NCBI RefSeq assembly: GCF_000177535.2
Contig: NC_015673.1
Location: 186,001-250,000, forward strand
Direction of reading: 5' to 3'
Origin: Corynebacterium resistens DSM 45100
GTDB lineage: Bacteria > Actinomycetota > Actinomycetes > Mycobacteriales > Mycobacteriaceae
DNA length: 64,000 nt
Made by a program: the position numbers and the translations under genes. How positions within the stretch are numbered: the stretch's first letter is position 1; the number at the start of each line of letters is the position of its first letter. Shown here one piece after another: positions 11,326 to 21,439 of this stretch. Under the pieces are notes generated by a model. It did no database searches. It saw only the letters and a list, made by a program, of their open reading frames with translations, and had not been told where the DNA came from.

Positions 11326-12432
11326 GTGACGAAAGTTAATATTGAGGCTGTGACTGACACGAATCGACCTCGCCATGCCCGCCACGAGCCAGAGTTTGAC
11401 GATGAATTCGACATCTTCGACGAGGACTCGGCTGATCGTGGATATATCGATGACCGTGGATCCCGTTCTGCACAGGCAGGGGATGGTTATGCCGAAGACG
11501 AAGCTGGTGCCAGGGAAAAATCATGGCGCCGTGAAGCTCCCAAGTCCGGTGTAGCCGGGGCTGCGGCCGCTACCGGCGCTGCATCAGCTGGTGCAGCAGC
11601 TCATGGCCGCACTGCGTCGCACGGGGATGCTGGGCCGCACGGGAACGCCGAGCCACAAGATGGCGCCACAACGCAGGGTGACCCGACCTCGCACGATGGC
11701 GCTGCCACCGATGAAAAACCTGGACCACCGCTGCGCGGGCTCGCCATGATCCTGCTGGCGGTCGGCGTGCTGCTCGTGGGTTGGGGTGCATTCTCCCTGT
11801 ATGGAGACAAGGGCGGGGATGATGCGAAGAACACAGCGCAGAATCAATCTGCGGAAAATAATGGTCAACCCGAGCAGGCAAACCCTGCAGGGCAGTCAGG
11901 CCAGGCGAACTCCAATGCTTCAGGCGAGGCAGCCAAGGATGGCGAACAGCGCGACGGTGCTGGAAACCCAAATGGCCCCAAGAACACTGATAATCCCAAT
12001 GATCCCAACAAGCGCGATGGGGCAAAGCCCGGAGAGCAAGGTGCGAATGCGCCGGAAGCACCGGCTGGAAATGCAGGCGGGGCGGCGCGGGGCGTCGTCA
12101 ATAAAGAAAACGAGTACGTCACCGTATTGAATAACTCACCAATCCGTGGGCTCGCTGGTGATACAGCCAAGAAGCTCAGTGAGAAGCAGTGGGCGAAGAC
12201 TGGCTACGGCAACCTAGCGGATACCAGTGGTACATTCCCGCAGTCTGTGGTGCTGTACCCAGGGGATAACCCGAACGCGCGTGCAGCTGCGGAGCAGATT
12301 GCTAGCGACTTGGGGCTAAAGGCGCAGCCACGTGATGGGCGTATCGATGAGACATTGCGGGGTGCGAAGATGCTGGAGGGTGGTGCCCCCGCGGCGGTAG
12401 TCGTTGTTACCACCAATGACATGCCACGATAG
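11326..12432 (+). CDS. LytR C-terminal domain envelope protein (VirR/Rv0431-like)
   Basis: Protein of 368 residues. About 130 cytosolic, low-complexity residues are followed by one membrane helix (LAMILLAVGVLLVGWGAFSLYG, about 140-162), then an Asn/Gly/Pro-rich external linker and a C-terminal LytR_C domain (about 265-368, starting VTVLNNSPIRGLAG). The Rv0431 homologue VirR affects vesicle release and cell-wall coupling. Synteny with def and DUF3263 supports the assignment. The linker just before the domain carries a copy of the dispersed motif (12091-12110). GTG 11326 is the chosen start. Confidence 0.8.
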   Translation: MTKVNIEAVTDTNRPRHARHEPEFDDEFDIFDEDSADRGYIDDRGSRSAQAGDGYAEDEAGAREKSWRREAPKSGVAGAAAATGAASAGAAAHGRTASHGDAGPHGNAEPQDGATTQGDPTSHDGAATDEKPGPPLRGLAMILLAVGVLLVGWGAFSLYGDKGGDDAKNTAQNQSAENNGQPEQANPAGQSGQANSNASGEAAKDGEQRDGAGNPNGPKNTDNPNDPNKRDGAKPGEQGANAPEAPAGNAGGAARGVVNKENEYVTVLNNSPIRGLAGDTAKKLSEKQWAKTGYGNLADTSGTFPQSVVLYPGDNPNARAAAEQIASDLGLKAQPRDGRIDETLRGAKMLEGGAPAAVVVVTTNDMPR

Positions 12433-12604
12433 TATTAGGTGATTGCCCTAGAGTCCTACGGATAGTGAGACAAAGGCGCGTCGCCGCTTGTAGCACCCAC
12501 CAGCAGCTGCAACCGGTGTGGAAGTCTGCCCACCAGCGCGGACTGCCGTCCGCCCGTTCTTCCAAAAGCCAAGAAAGACTCACTGCCCCGTTAAGGAGCG
12601 CACA

Positions 12605-13792
12605 ATGGAGTTTCCCGGATCACAGCCCACTCTCGGGATTGAGTGGGAGGTTGCGCTGGTGGACCCTGCAACCCGCGACCTCGTGCCACGCGCCAAAGAG
12701 CTTTTGGAGCGGATGGATGAGCGTTACCCGGGCCATTCCGTGACTCGTGAATTTCTCGCAAATACGGTGGAGTTGGTCTCTGGCATCCATCAGACGGTGC
12801 CACAGGCGATGGCTGACATCAATACGCAGCTAGCGCAGCTGCTGAACTGTGCCGATGACCTAGGGGTAGAGGTTTTTTCGGCGGGAACCCATCCATTCGC
12901 AGATTGGGGGGATCAGCAGCTTTCCGAGAAGGGGTCGTATCGCGAGATCATTGAGCGCACCCAGTATTGGGGCCGCCAGATGTTGATCTGGGGAATCCAT
13001 ATTCACGTTGGCGTGAGTAAGCGAGAGTACGTCTGGCCCATCATTAATGCTTTGATGACGCACTACCCGCACGTTCTGGCGCTTTCTGCGAGCTCTCCGG
13101 CGTGGAACGGGTTGGATACCGGTTATGCCTCCAATCGCACGCTGCTATACCAGCAGCTACCGACCGCGGGTATGCCGTACCAATTCAACACGTGGCAGGA
13201 GTGGGAGGAGTTCAACCGCGATCAGGATCGCTCCGGTGTTATCAACCACACGGGTTCCATGCACTTTGACGTGCGCCCCACTAAGTATGGCACCGTGGAG
13301 ATTCGTTTCGCCGATGCAGCGATGGCGCCGTGGAAGGTGGCCGCAGTAGCGGCGTATACCCATGCGTTGGTGGTTTACTTCGAACGTGAACTCGCAGCCG
13401 GACGCCCGTTGCCTTCGCTGCAGCAGTGGCATGTTGCGGAAAACAAGTGGCGGGCTGCTCGCTATGGTCTCGACGCCCTCATTATCCTCGACCGCGAAAC
13501 CAACGAAGCTCTCGTTACGGATGAGCTTCGCCGCTGGGTGGAAATCCTGACCCCGCTGGCAGTGGAGCTGGGATGTGCAGAGGAGCTCGGGGGAGTGGAG
13601 CGCATCATCGCAGAAGGCGGCGATTATGCTCTGCAGCGGGCGGCTGCGCGTAACGCGGGTGCGGCCTTAGAACCGGGGGTGCGTACCCGTGGCGATCATG
13701 GAGCGGAGCAGGGCTTCACGCAGCCGGAGAGTTGGAAAGCTGCGGTTGACCTCACGGTGGAAACCCTGCGCAATGAGGTGCGCACGCTTTAA
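12605..13792 (+). CDS. Carboxylate-amine ligase, YbdK/GCS2 type (Rv0433-like)
   Basis: ATP-dependent ligase of 395 residues in the glutamate-cysteine ligase type 2 superfamily. The N-terminal [12 protein letters not shown] holds metal-binding acids, and HIHVGVS and the C-terminal half ([10 protein letters not shown]) fit the family. ATG 12605 is chosen because AAGGAG precedes it; the frame is open further upstream. The family includes weak glutamate-cysteine ligases but the native substrate is often unknown. The stop codon overlaps the stop of the convergent gene by 2 bases. Confidence 0.85.
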   Translation: MEFPGSQPTLGIEWEVALVDPATRDLVPRAKELLERMDERYPGHSVTREFLANTVELVSGIHQTVPQAMADINTQLAQLLNCADDLGVEVFSAGTHPFADWGDQQLSEKGSYREIIERTQYWGRQMLIWGIHIHVGVSKREYVWPIINALMTHYPHVLALSASSPAWNGLDTGYASNRTLLYQQLPTAGMPYQFNTWQEWEEFNRDQDRSGVINHTGSMHFDVRPTKYGTVEIRFADAAMAPWKVAAVAAYTHALVVYFERELAAGRPLPSLQQWHVAENKWRAARYGLDALIILDRETNEALVTDELRRWVEILTPLAVELGCAEELGGVERIIAEGGDYALQRAAARNAGAALEPGVRTRGDHGAEQGFTQPESWKAAVDLTVETLRNEVRTL

Positions 13793-14505
13793 CTGCGGTG
13801 CAGCTTCCCAGCAGCAGCACACAGTGCGTTGGCGATAGATAGATCGCGGTCGGCGCCGAATCCGATCGCCCAAGCGCGCTGGGATTTATGAACCGTGTAG
13901 ATGAATGTCACGGTTGCTTCGAAGATCTCCAGCTGGTGGAATTCCAAGATTTCCACCGGCATGGCGTGATCTGCCAGAACCTCGGAGATAGCGCTGCATG
14001 CACCCATTGCGGTGATGTCGACGGCCGTGCCTTGGCCATCGGCCCGCAGGCCGGTCATGGACATATGGAATTCATGCCTTCCGGCGCGGAGGCGCTCGGA
14101 GCGCAGATATTCCACGCGGACGGTGGATGGTGCGTAAGTCTGAATGAACTTCTTCCATTCCATGCCTCGAGCTTCCTCGCGCATGCCACTAGGAAGACGA
14201 ACCCCAAAACGAGCGCGGAAGGGGTCTTCGGCAAAAGTTCGCGTGCGTTGCCGGCGCTTTTCGATTCGCGAGGGTTCGGCTTTAACGAACGTTTTTGCCG
14301 TGGAACGGCGTGTGGTGGGGATGGTGGAATATGTGGGGCGATCTGCTGCCTCTGGGCGGGCAAAACGGATCAACGTGGTGGTGCGCATATTTTCCTCTGT
14401 TTCCCCGAACATCGATCCTGACTCTTCGAATGCATAACCCTGACCCGGGTAGCTGGAGGTGGTTTCGGTATCGGTTTGGGAAGTGTTGCTCGACATTGGT
14501 TTCAT
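13789..14505 (-). CDS. Stand-alone LeuA-type allosteric (regulatory) domain protein
   Basis: Protein of about 238 residues. Residues about 125-238 ([20 protein letters not shown], later [19 protein letters not shown] and [19 protein letters not shown]) resemble the C-terminal allosteric domain of 2-isopropylmalate synthase. No catalytic TIM-barrel domain is present. The N-terminal half is low in conservation. It might bind leucine or a related ligand, but this is an inference from fold similarity. ATG 14505 is chosen. A 300-bp structured region precedes the gene. Confidence 0.55.
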   Translation of the reverse strand: MKPMSSNTSQTDTETTSSYPGQGYAFEESGSMFGETEENMRTTTLIRFARPEAADRPTYSTIPTTRRSTAKTFVKAEPSRIEKRRQRTRTFAEDPFRARFGVRLPSGMREEARGMEWKKFIQTYAPSTVRVEYLRSERLRAGRHEFHMSMTGLRADGQGTAVDITAMGACSAISEVLADHAMPVEILEFHQLEIFEATVTFIYTVHKSQRAWAIGFGADRDLSIANALCAAAGKLHRS

Positions 14506-14517
14506 CGGTCCTAACAA

Positions 14518-14823
14518 GGGGGTTGGGTGATTCTTGTAGTGGACCGACGCTCATGCGGTAGTGCTGTAACCCCGGTAGTGGAGGGGTCAGTCCGCGCCTC
14601 CACCCGGGTTGGGTACTCGCATAAGAATGTGGCTCATGTCATAACAAGCTAGTGCTTTTACCAGCGACGAACAACTTCAAGCCTTGAGGTTGTCCCATTT
14701 GGGGGATTTAGCGTCTCGCTAGGTGAGATTCCAAGTTTGCTGGACGGGGTGGAATCCCACCTAGTGCATTCGCCCCACTATTGGCTTCTCACCACTTCCT
14801 CTTCCTTTTTATTTTGACGCCCT
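14518..14823 (-). promoter_or_regulatory. Structured leader candidate upstream of the LeuA-domain gene
   Basis: The 306-bp gap between two minus-strand genes holds three hairpins. The first has 15-bp arms at 14719-14733 and 14750-14764, fully paired in the minus-strand RNA with one G-U pair. The second is at 14671-14693 and the third has arms 14569-14584 and 14597-14609. A 16-codon open frame (14637 to 14587, minus) ends inside the loop of the third hairpin, but has no clear ribosome-binding site. An attenuator or other regulatory RNA is possible. Confidence 0.4.
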
Positions 14824-16236
14824 CTAATTGCCCGATTTCGCGGCGGAGCGGGCTAGGAAGAGCAACTCGGCAGTAGCAATTGCTTCGATCTCCGCAGGGG
14901 AAACAGATTCATCTGCGGAGTGGATTCGGCAACTGGGTTCCTCAATGCCGTACAAGGCGAGCTCAGATTCGGGGTACTTGGAAAGCAGTTTGTTGGTTAG
15001 AGGGATGGAGCCACCAGAGCCGATCTCAACCGTTGGCTGACCATAAACGTCGCTCAAGGATTGGGAGAGCTCTTGGAGTGCTGGTCCGGACGTATCGGCA
15101 CTGAAAGCCTCTGCCAAGGAGCCGTTTTCAACTTCAACGATGCCATTGACCTTCTGAGACTTTATGTGGTCGATCAGCAACTGCTGGCATTCTTGTGGTT
15201 CGCGTCCGGGGGGAACGCGCAGGCTAACCACAGCGGCAGCATAACCGGGAACAGCATTGATGGCATCGTCAACGGAAAGGCTATCCAAGCCCGTGACGGT
15301 GATGGATGGATTCATCACGGTGAGGTCATTGGGCTTGAACCCTTGCTCTGTGCCGATGACATTTGAGCCATCCAGAACGCCAGCGTTCTCAGCGAACGTC
15401 GCTTCGTCGGGGCCTACACCATCCCAATGAACGGTGGGCTTCAAGCCCTCGACGGCAACGAGGCCATTTTCATCATGCAGGGTACTCAGAAGCTTGATGA
15501 GTTCAAGCAGGGCATCTGGGGCAGCACCACCAAACTGGCCTGAATGCATAGGCTGCTGGATAGTGCGGACACTCACCGTGACTGGGCTGGAACCACGCAG
15601 GGCGGTGCAGATGCTGGGTACGCCGATGGAATCGTTGCCGGAATCGGCAATCATAAACGTGTCTGCCTCGAAGAGTTCTGGGTTGGATTCCAAAAGATCC
15701 TCCAAGCCGTATCCGCCGCGCTCTTCGGAACCTTCCACAACCACGCGGATGCCGATTTTCTTCAGCTCCTCATGCCCTTGCTCGATGAGCTTGTTCATGG
15801 CACGCAAAACGGCGAGGTGTAGAACAACGTGTCCCTTACAGTCTGCAGTGCCACGGCCGTACCAACGGCCATCCCGCTCGGTGAGAGTCCAAGGATCGTT
15901 GGTCCATTCTGAAACATCGCCCGCGGGTTGAACGTCATAGTGGGAATACAGCAGGATCGTAGGGAACCCTTCGGCGGCTTCACGCAGGCCGATGACGGCC
16001 ACCGCGCCATCCGTTGTATCGTGCCCCTCTACTGGAATACCGACTTCCCGGTAAGCGTCAATGACCCACTGAGCTGCGTTGGCATTGTGTTCTTCCAGGC
16101 CCGGAACGCTGTGCACGGATTGAAAAGCAACGAGCTCGGTGAGAGCCTCCTTAACGAAGCCCATCTGCTCCGCGATTAGTGGCTTGAGGTCTTCGGCAGT
16201 AAAAGCTTGGTTGTTCTGTGAGGGATTATTTGTCAT
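14824..16236 (-). CDS. M20 family dipeptidase/carboxypeptidase
   Basis: Zinc-dependent peptidase of about 470 residues. Metal and catalytic motifs are YSHYDVQP, GRGTADCKGH, the EGSEERGG catalytic pair and a C-terminal RIHSADESV. The dimerisation domain lies in the middle (about 200-330). Length fits the M20A dipeptidases related to CNDP. ATG 16236 is chosen because a TACAGT -10 box lies 7 bp upstream; an in-frame start 11 codons earlier is possible. It probably hydrolyses cytosolic dipeptides. Confidence 0.88.
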   Translation of the reverse strand: MTNNPSQNNQAFTAEDLKPLIAEQMGFVKEALTELVAFQSVHSVPGLEEHNANAAQWVIDAYREVGIPVEGHDTTDGAVAVIGLREAAEGFPTILLYSHYDVQPAGDVSEWTNDPWTLTERDGRWYGRGTADCKGHVVLHLAVLRAMNKLIEQGHEELKKIGIRVVVEGSEERGGYGLEDLLESNPELFEADTFMIADSGNDSIGVPSICTALRGSSPVTVSVRTIQQPMHSGQFGGAAPDALLELIKLLSTLHDENGLVAVEGLKPTVHWDGVGPDEATFAENAGVLDGSNVIGTEQGFKPNDLTVMNPSITVTGLDSLSVDDAINAVPGYAAAVVSLRVPPGREPQECQQLLIDHIKSQKVNGIVEVENGSLAEAFSADTSGPALQELSQSLSDVYGQPTVEIGSGGSIPLTNKLLSKYPESELALYGIEEPSCRIHSADESVSPAEIEAIATAELLFLARSAAKSGN

Positions 16237-16243
16237 GCACTCC

Positions 16244-16249
16244 ACTGTA
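16244..16249 (-). promoter_or_regulatory. -10 box for leaderless M20 peptidase transcript
   Basis: TACAGT on the minus strand, ending 7 bp before the chosen ATG. Confidence 0.45.
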
Positions 16250-16464
16250 GCCACTGACTTAGACATCAATCGAGGCTGGGCGGGGCTCCCTCGCGCAAAA
16301 GCGAGAGCCTGCAGATCGCGCCCAGTTGAATGTGCTCAGTTGAAATCGTCGAGTTCGCTGCGGTTTGTCGGAGGGGGAAGCGGTTGGATGGCGCTGCCAG
16401 GTTAGCGATGGTCCCATTGTGATTGGTGGGTGGTTGTGCCGAGGTTGGCGTCGAAGGAATAAAT

Positions 16465-16526
16465 CTTGCACTCACCGCAAGCGAGTGCTAAAAACGGGTT
16501 TAGCACTTAGCTTAATCGAGTGCCAG
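16465..16526 (+). promoter_or_regulatory. Two tandem CIRCE (HrcA) operators before groEL2
   Basis: The first site is CTTGCACTC-N9-GAGTGCTAA at 16465-16491. The second, less perfect site is TTAGCACTT-N9-GAGTGCCAG at 16500-16526. Both match the CIRCE consensus TTAGCACTC-N9-GAGTGCTAA bound by the heat-shock repressor HrcA. The first overlaps a copy of the dispersed GGCGTCGAAGGAATAAA motif (16447-16463). The rest of 16250-16660 holds no gene. Confidence 0.88.
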
Positions 16527-16636
16527 ATGTAAACCATCGATAAATGAACGATCAGATGTAGTGAGGGCGAAGGTTGCGACACACTTTCACCCGTGCCGTC
16601 GCGGGCGCTGGATCTGAAACCGCAGGTGTCGCGTAA

Positions 16637-18304
<1,668 letters not shown>

Positions 18305-18400
18305 TCGCCCGAGCTTTTCCATGCTTGAGGGTGGCAAGATGTTGATCACCCTCTAACCGCGGGGCATTGTGTCGCAGATTTTTTCTTGACGCCCCGCGCG

Positions 18401-18454
18401 ACCCGTGGCTGGGTGGCCCCCCTAGGGGCTCACTGAGCCACGGGTTAGTTTTTT
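18401..18454 (+). terminator. groEL2 terminator
   Basis: Inverted repeat ACCCGTGGCT (18401-18410) and AGCCACGGGT (18436-18445), followed by TAGTTTTTT. The sequence from 18455 to 18759 is AT-rich and shows no convincing gene; a second PorH-type ORF was looked for and not found. Confidence 0.85.
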
Positions 18455-18759
18455 GATAAAAAGGGGCCTAAAGCGACAAATTAATGACCTAAACATTAAT
18501 ACTAAGTGAACAATCAGTGAGTTCCGTAACGATTGGCATATCTGCAGCGGTCGTGATTGAAATCGGGTGTTGGTAGCAAGTGGGGGTTAAAGGTCCGAGT
18601 TTTTGGAAAAGTCAACGCGACCTGCATTTTTAATAGTTGGCCCAGTGATCAGCTCCCCCTAATTGGGGTAATAAAATCAAGCTCGAAAGTTTTTTGAACT
18701 GACCGGTTTTTGGGTATGAAGTTTATTGAATCGTGACCATCTCTGATTGAAAAGTGGGG

Positions 18760-18765
18760 TATAAC
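18760..18765 (+). promoter_or_regulatory. Likely -10 box of the porin-peptide transcript
   Basis: TATAAC preceded by GGGG, about 220 bp before the peptide start, implies a 5' UTR of about 210 nt. A possible -35 is GTGACC at 18734-18739 (20-bp spacer). This is inference from sequence only. Confidence 0.4.
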
Positions 18766-18913
18766 CTGCGCTTCTCTTGTCGATCATTTTGGGTCAAAAA
18801 TTATGGGTGGGGTCGCAACTGTTGGTGGGACAAGCGGCGGGCGTCGTGAAGAATGCGGTGTACCTGTTGTGTCTCGCGAAAAATGGTTTATTGTATTCCT
18901 CAGACGGCCTCAA

Positions 18914-18964
18914 CAGAGGCGTCACGCAAGTAGTAAGCAGTCAGCAAAAATTGCTGACGCCTCT
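18914..18964 (+). promoter_or_regulatory. Alternative hairpins in the porin-peptide 5' UTR
   Basis: Two stems share bases and exclude each other. The long-range stem pairs AGAGGCGTCA (18914-18923) with TGACGCCTCT (18955-18964). The local stem pairs GTCAGCAA (18939-18946) with TTGCTGAC (18950-18957). The shared TGAC lies about 18 bases before the AAGGAG ribosome-binding site, so switching could affect translation or transcript stability. Confidence 0.55.
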
Positions 18965-18985
18965 GAATCTCAAAAGGAGACCATT

Positions 18986-19096
18986 ATGAACTTCGAAATT
19001 CTGGAGCAGGTTGGCAAGTTCTTCGGCGGCCTGGGCAACATCTTCAAGGGCCTGTTCGACGTAATCAAGGTTGCTATGGGCTGGGCTGGCAAGTAA
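18986..19096 (+). CDS. PorA/PorH-like small amphipathic outer-membrane channel peptide
   Basis: A 36-residue peptide beginning MNFEILEQVGKFFGG and ending VAMGWAGK. It has a strong AAGGAG site, its own promoter region and a strong terminator. It forms an amphipathic helix with regularly spaced Phe/Ile/Leu/Val and Lys, no signal peptide and net charge near +1. The position between groEL2 and ppk2 is that of porH-porA in C. glutamicum, which supports a role as a channel in the mycolate outer membrane. Only one such gene is present. It contains no Ser, Thr or Tyr, so it cannot be O-mycoloylated the way PorA and PorH are. A membrane-active toxin or bacteriocin-like peptide is the alternative. Confidence 0.7.
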   Translation: MNFEILEQVGKFFGGLGNIFKGLFDVIKVAMGWAGK

Positions 19097-19108
19097 TTGC
19101 CCCTCGCC

Positions 19109-19128
19109 TTAACGAGCTAGCTCGTTAA
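19109..19128. repeat. Perfect 20-bp palindrome after the porin peptide
   Basis: TTAACGAGCTAGCTCGTTAA is a perfect uninterrupted palindrome 12 bp after the stop codon, between the gene and its terminator. It could be a protein-binding site or a 3' stabilising cruciform; no regulator can be named. Confidence 0.6.
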
Positions 19129-19135
19129 AGCACCC

Positions 19136-19168
19136 AAAAGACCTCGGCTTCGGCCGAGGTCTTTTTTT
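19136..19168 (+). terminator. Intrinsic terminator of the porin-peptide gene
   Basis: 13-bp perfect stem (AAAAGACCTCGGC with its complement) around a TTCG tetraloop, followed by a T run. Confidence 0.95.
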
Positions 19169-19245
19169 GTATTCAAGGGCTTTGTTGATGCACGTTTGCT
19201 CTATCGTCCCCGGGTTGCCCTTACCCCCATCATCCCGAACTTCCC

Positions 19246-20046
19246 CTATCCCAACAGTCCGAATTGATCGAGCGCTAGTTTGCCCGCCATTGCAGCAACC
19301 ACCAGGAGGATGACGATGCGGACAAAGCCGGAGCCTCTAGCTAAGACCATGCGTGCGCCGATCTGCGCTCCGATCACATTGGTGATTGCAAGGGCGAGGC
19401 CCAGCATCCACAAGACCTCCCCCTGCCACGTGAAAACCACTAACGCGCCGGCGTTGGTGCAGACGTTGAGGATTTTTGCCCATGCTGCACTGGTGAGAAA
19501 GTCTTGGTTCAACAGAGTTGTGAAGCCCATGATGAGGAACAAACCTGTGCCGGGGCCAAAAGCGCCGTCGTACACACCGATGCCAGCTACGAGCGCCATG
19601 GCGCCGATAAGGCGCTGCCAGGTAGTGCCAGCGTTGTTGCTTGCTGTCTGTGCACTTCTTGCAGCCGGCGAGGCTTGACCAAAGCTGGGGCGGAGCAGTA
19701 CGAAAACTCCCACCGCGATCAATAGGACAATGATAATGGGGCGCATAATCTGTTTGTCCACGCTGGACGCAATGAGTGCGCCAACTCCCGACCCGATGAG
19801 CGCTAGGGGGGAATATTTGAGAGCCGACTTGGCCGAGGGGATTCTCCGCGCCAAGGTGAAAGCCGAAGATGCAGTGCCGAACATCGCTGCAACTTTGTTG
19901 GTGCCCAGTGCTTGGGCATTTGAAAAGCCCGGGTTCAGAATCATAACGAGGGGAACGAGGATCAATCCGCCCCCGCCCACCACGGCGTCGACCCAACCGG
20001 CGATAAGAGAGCCAACCAAGAGCGCTGTAATAACAGTAGGGGACAC
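19246..20046 (-). CDS. TauE/SafE-family membrane permease
   Basis: Integral membrane protein of 266 residues with about eight hydrophobic helices. It has two half-repeats typical of TauE/SafE (former DUF81): GGGGLILVPLVMILNPG near residue 25 and the second half DGAFGPGTGLFLIMGF near 160. The family exports sulfite, sulfoacetate or other small organic anions, but the substrate cannot be read from sequence. It is convergent to the porin peptide and divergent from ppk2. Confidence 0.85.
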   Translation of the reverse strand: MSPTVITALLVGSLIAGWVDAVVGGGGLILVPLVMILNPGFSNAQALGTNKVAAMFGTASSAFTLARRIPSAKSALKYSPLALIGSGVGALIASSVDKQIMRPIIIVLLIAVGVFVLLRPSFGQASPAARSAQTASNNAGTTWQRLIGAMALVAGIGVYDGAFGPGTGLFLIMGFTTLLNQDFLTSAAWAKILNVCTNAGALVVFTWQGEVLWMLGLALAITNVIGAQIGARMVLARGSGFVRIVILLVVAAMAGKLALDQFGLLG

Positions 20047-20238
20047 TGCGGTCCCACCTTTCGATCAAATGTCATTTGCGGTAGCAACGCGAAAACCTCG
20101 GGTTGCCGGATTACACTGGAGGTATCACGTTTGTACTTTACTGTTCGGCAGGCCCGCTCTTGCGAGTACGCTGCCGGTGGGACGGCAAGGTGCAGATGTC
20201 TATGACCCGCTCTGAAATTGCTAGAGGAGAACAACTAA

Positions 20239-21138
20239 ATGTCCGAGGACAATAAGGACGATTTCCACATCGTTGATCTGGCTGCCACCGAGGGATACCT
20301 CGTCGACGATTCCGATGAGGACGATCCAACCCTCATTACCCCGGACGGTCACCGAGTCGATACCTGGCGTGATGGTTACCCCTACGAAGAGCGCATGAGC
20401 CGCGATGAATATGAACGCATCAAGCGCAGCCTGCAGATTGAGCTGCTGAAGTGGCAGAACTGGACCAAGGACACGGGCCAAAAGCACATCATCCTCTTTG
20501 AAGGTCGCGATGCTGCCGGTAAGGGTGGCACCATTAAGCGCTTCAACGAGCACCTCAACCCACGTGGTGCCCGCACCGTAGCTTTGGAAAAGCCTTCCGA
20601 GCGCGAATCCACCTCGTGGTACTTCCAGCGCTACATCCAGCACTTCCCATGTGGTGGCGAGATCGTGTTCTTCGACCGTTCTTGGTACAACCGTTCCGGC
20701 GTGGAACGTGTCATGGGCTTCTGCACCAACGATCAGCACGCAGAATTCCTGCGCGAGGTACCGATGTTGGAAAACATGATCATGGGCTCCGGTATCTCCT
20801 TGACCAAGTTGTGGTTCTCCGTGACTCGCAAGGAACAACGCACCCGTTTCGCTATTCGCCAGGTGGACCCGGTTCGTCAATGGAAGCTCTCCCCGATGGA
20901 CTTGGCTTCCCTCGACAAGTGGGATGACTACACCCGCGCGAAGGAAGAGCAGTTCCGTTACACGGATACGAACGAGTCTCCGTGGATCACCATCAAGTCC
21001 AATGACAAGAAGCGCGCCCGTATCAACGCAATGCGCTATGTTCTGTCCAAGTTCGAATACGCGGGCAAGGACCACGATGTTGTTGGTGAGCCAGATCCGT
21101 TGATCGTTAAGCGCGGTCGCGATCAGATCGGTGACTAG
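20239..21138 (+). CDS. ppk2: Polyphosphate kinase 2
   Basis: Enzyme of 299 residues transferring phosphate between polyphosphate and nucleotides. PPK2 motifs are visible: Walker A-like FEGRDAAGKGGTIKRF (about 95-110), Walker B-like FFDRSWYNRSGVERVMGFC (about 150-168) and WKLSPMDLASLDKWDDYT in the lid region. Length is typical of a one-domain PPK2. Its position after the porin locus matches ppk2A (cg3007) of C. glutamicum. ATG 20239 is preceded by GAGGAG. Confidence 0.93.
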   Translation: MSEDNKDDFHIVDLAATEGYLVDDSDEDDPTLITPDGHRVDTWRDGYPYEERMSRDEYERIKRSLQIELLKWQNWTKDTGQKHIILFEGRDAAGKGGTIKRFNEHLNPRGARTVALEKPSERESTSWYFQRYIQHFPCGGEIVFFDRSWYNRSGVERVMGFCTNDQHAEFLREVPMLENMIMGSGISLTKLWFSVTRKEQRTRFAIRQVDPVRQWKLSPMDLASLDKWDDYTRAKEEQFRYTDTNESPWITIKSNDKKRARINAMRYVLSKFEYAGKDHDVVGEPDPLIVKRGRDQIGD

Positions 21139-21148
21139 TTAACAGGCG

Positions 21149-21430
21149 TTATTCAGCGTCGCTGAAACGCTTGACGAGCACGATATGACCCCTATTTTCG
21201 CCCGCCGGTTGAAATCCCACATGGAGGTACAGCCGGTGGGCGCGTTCGTTTTCTGGTGCCACTGAAAGCGAGATCCCAGGGGCACCCATTTCTTCCGCCA
21301 AGTCTGTGGCGGCGTCAAGCAACAAGGTGCCAACCCCTTTGCCCCGAAATCGGGGCTCCACGGCCAAGGCGAGCTCTGGAATACCCGCAGCTACATGGCC
21401 GTAGCCATGACGCTCATCGGTGCCCCAGTT
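21149..21430 (-). pseudogene. 5'-truncated GNAT acetyltransferase remnant
   Basis: The frame reads WGTDERHGYGHVAAGIPELA, then VEPRFRGKGVGTLLLDAATD and ERAHRLYLHVGF. This is the acetyl-CoA-binding half of a GNAT enzyme. The N-terminal half is missing: the frame is closed by a TGA at 21431-21433, directly beside the stop of the large Pls-like gene. A short product could start from TTG 21367. The remnant suggests a deletion during insertion or rearrangement at this boundary. Confidence 0.65.
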
Positions 21431-21439
21431 TCATGCCTT

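Noticed and set aside
14569..14609. T-box riboswitch upstream of the LeuA-domain gene
   Set aside because: GGGTGGAGGCGCGG resembles the T-box antiterminator core GGGTGGTACCGCGG, but the conserved ACC is missing and no convincing Stem I with a specifier loop was found.
18455..18759. Possible second small porin gene (PorH counterpart)
   Set aside because: All ATG/GTG frames here stop quickly or lack a ribosome site and amphipathic pattern.
18803..18985. In-frame N-terminal extension of the porin peptide
   Set aside because: The region has no family similarity, forms hairpins, and a strong AAGGAG site stands before ATG 18986. It reads as 5' UTR.
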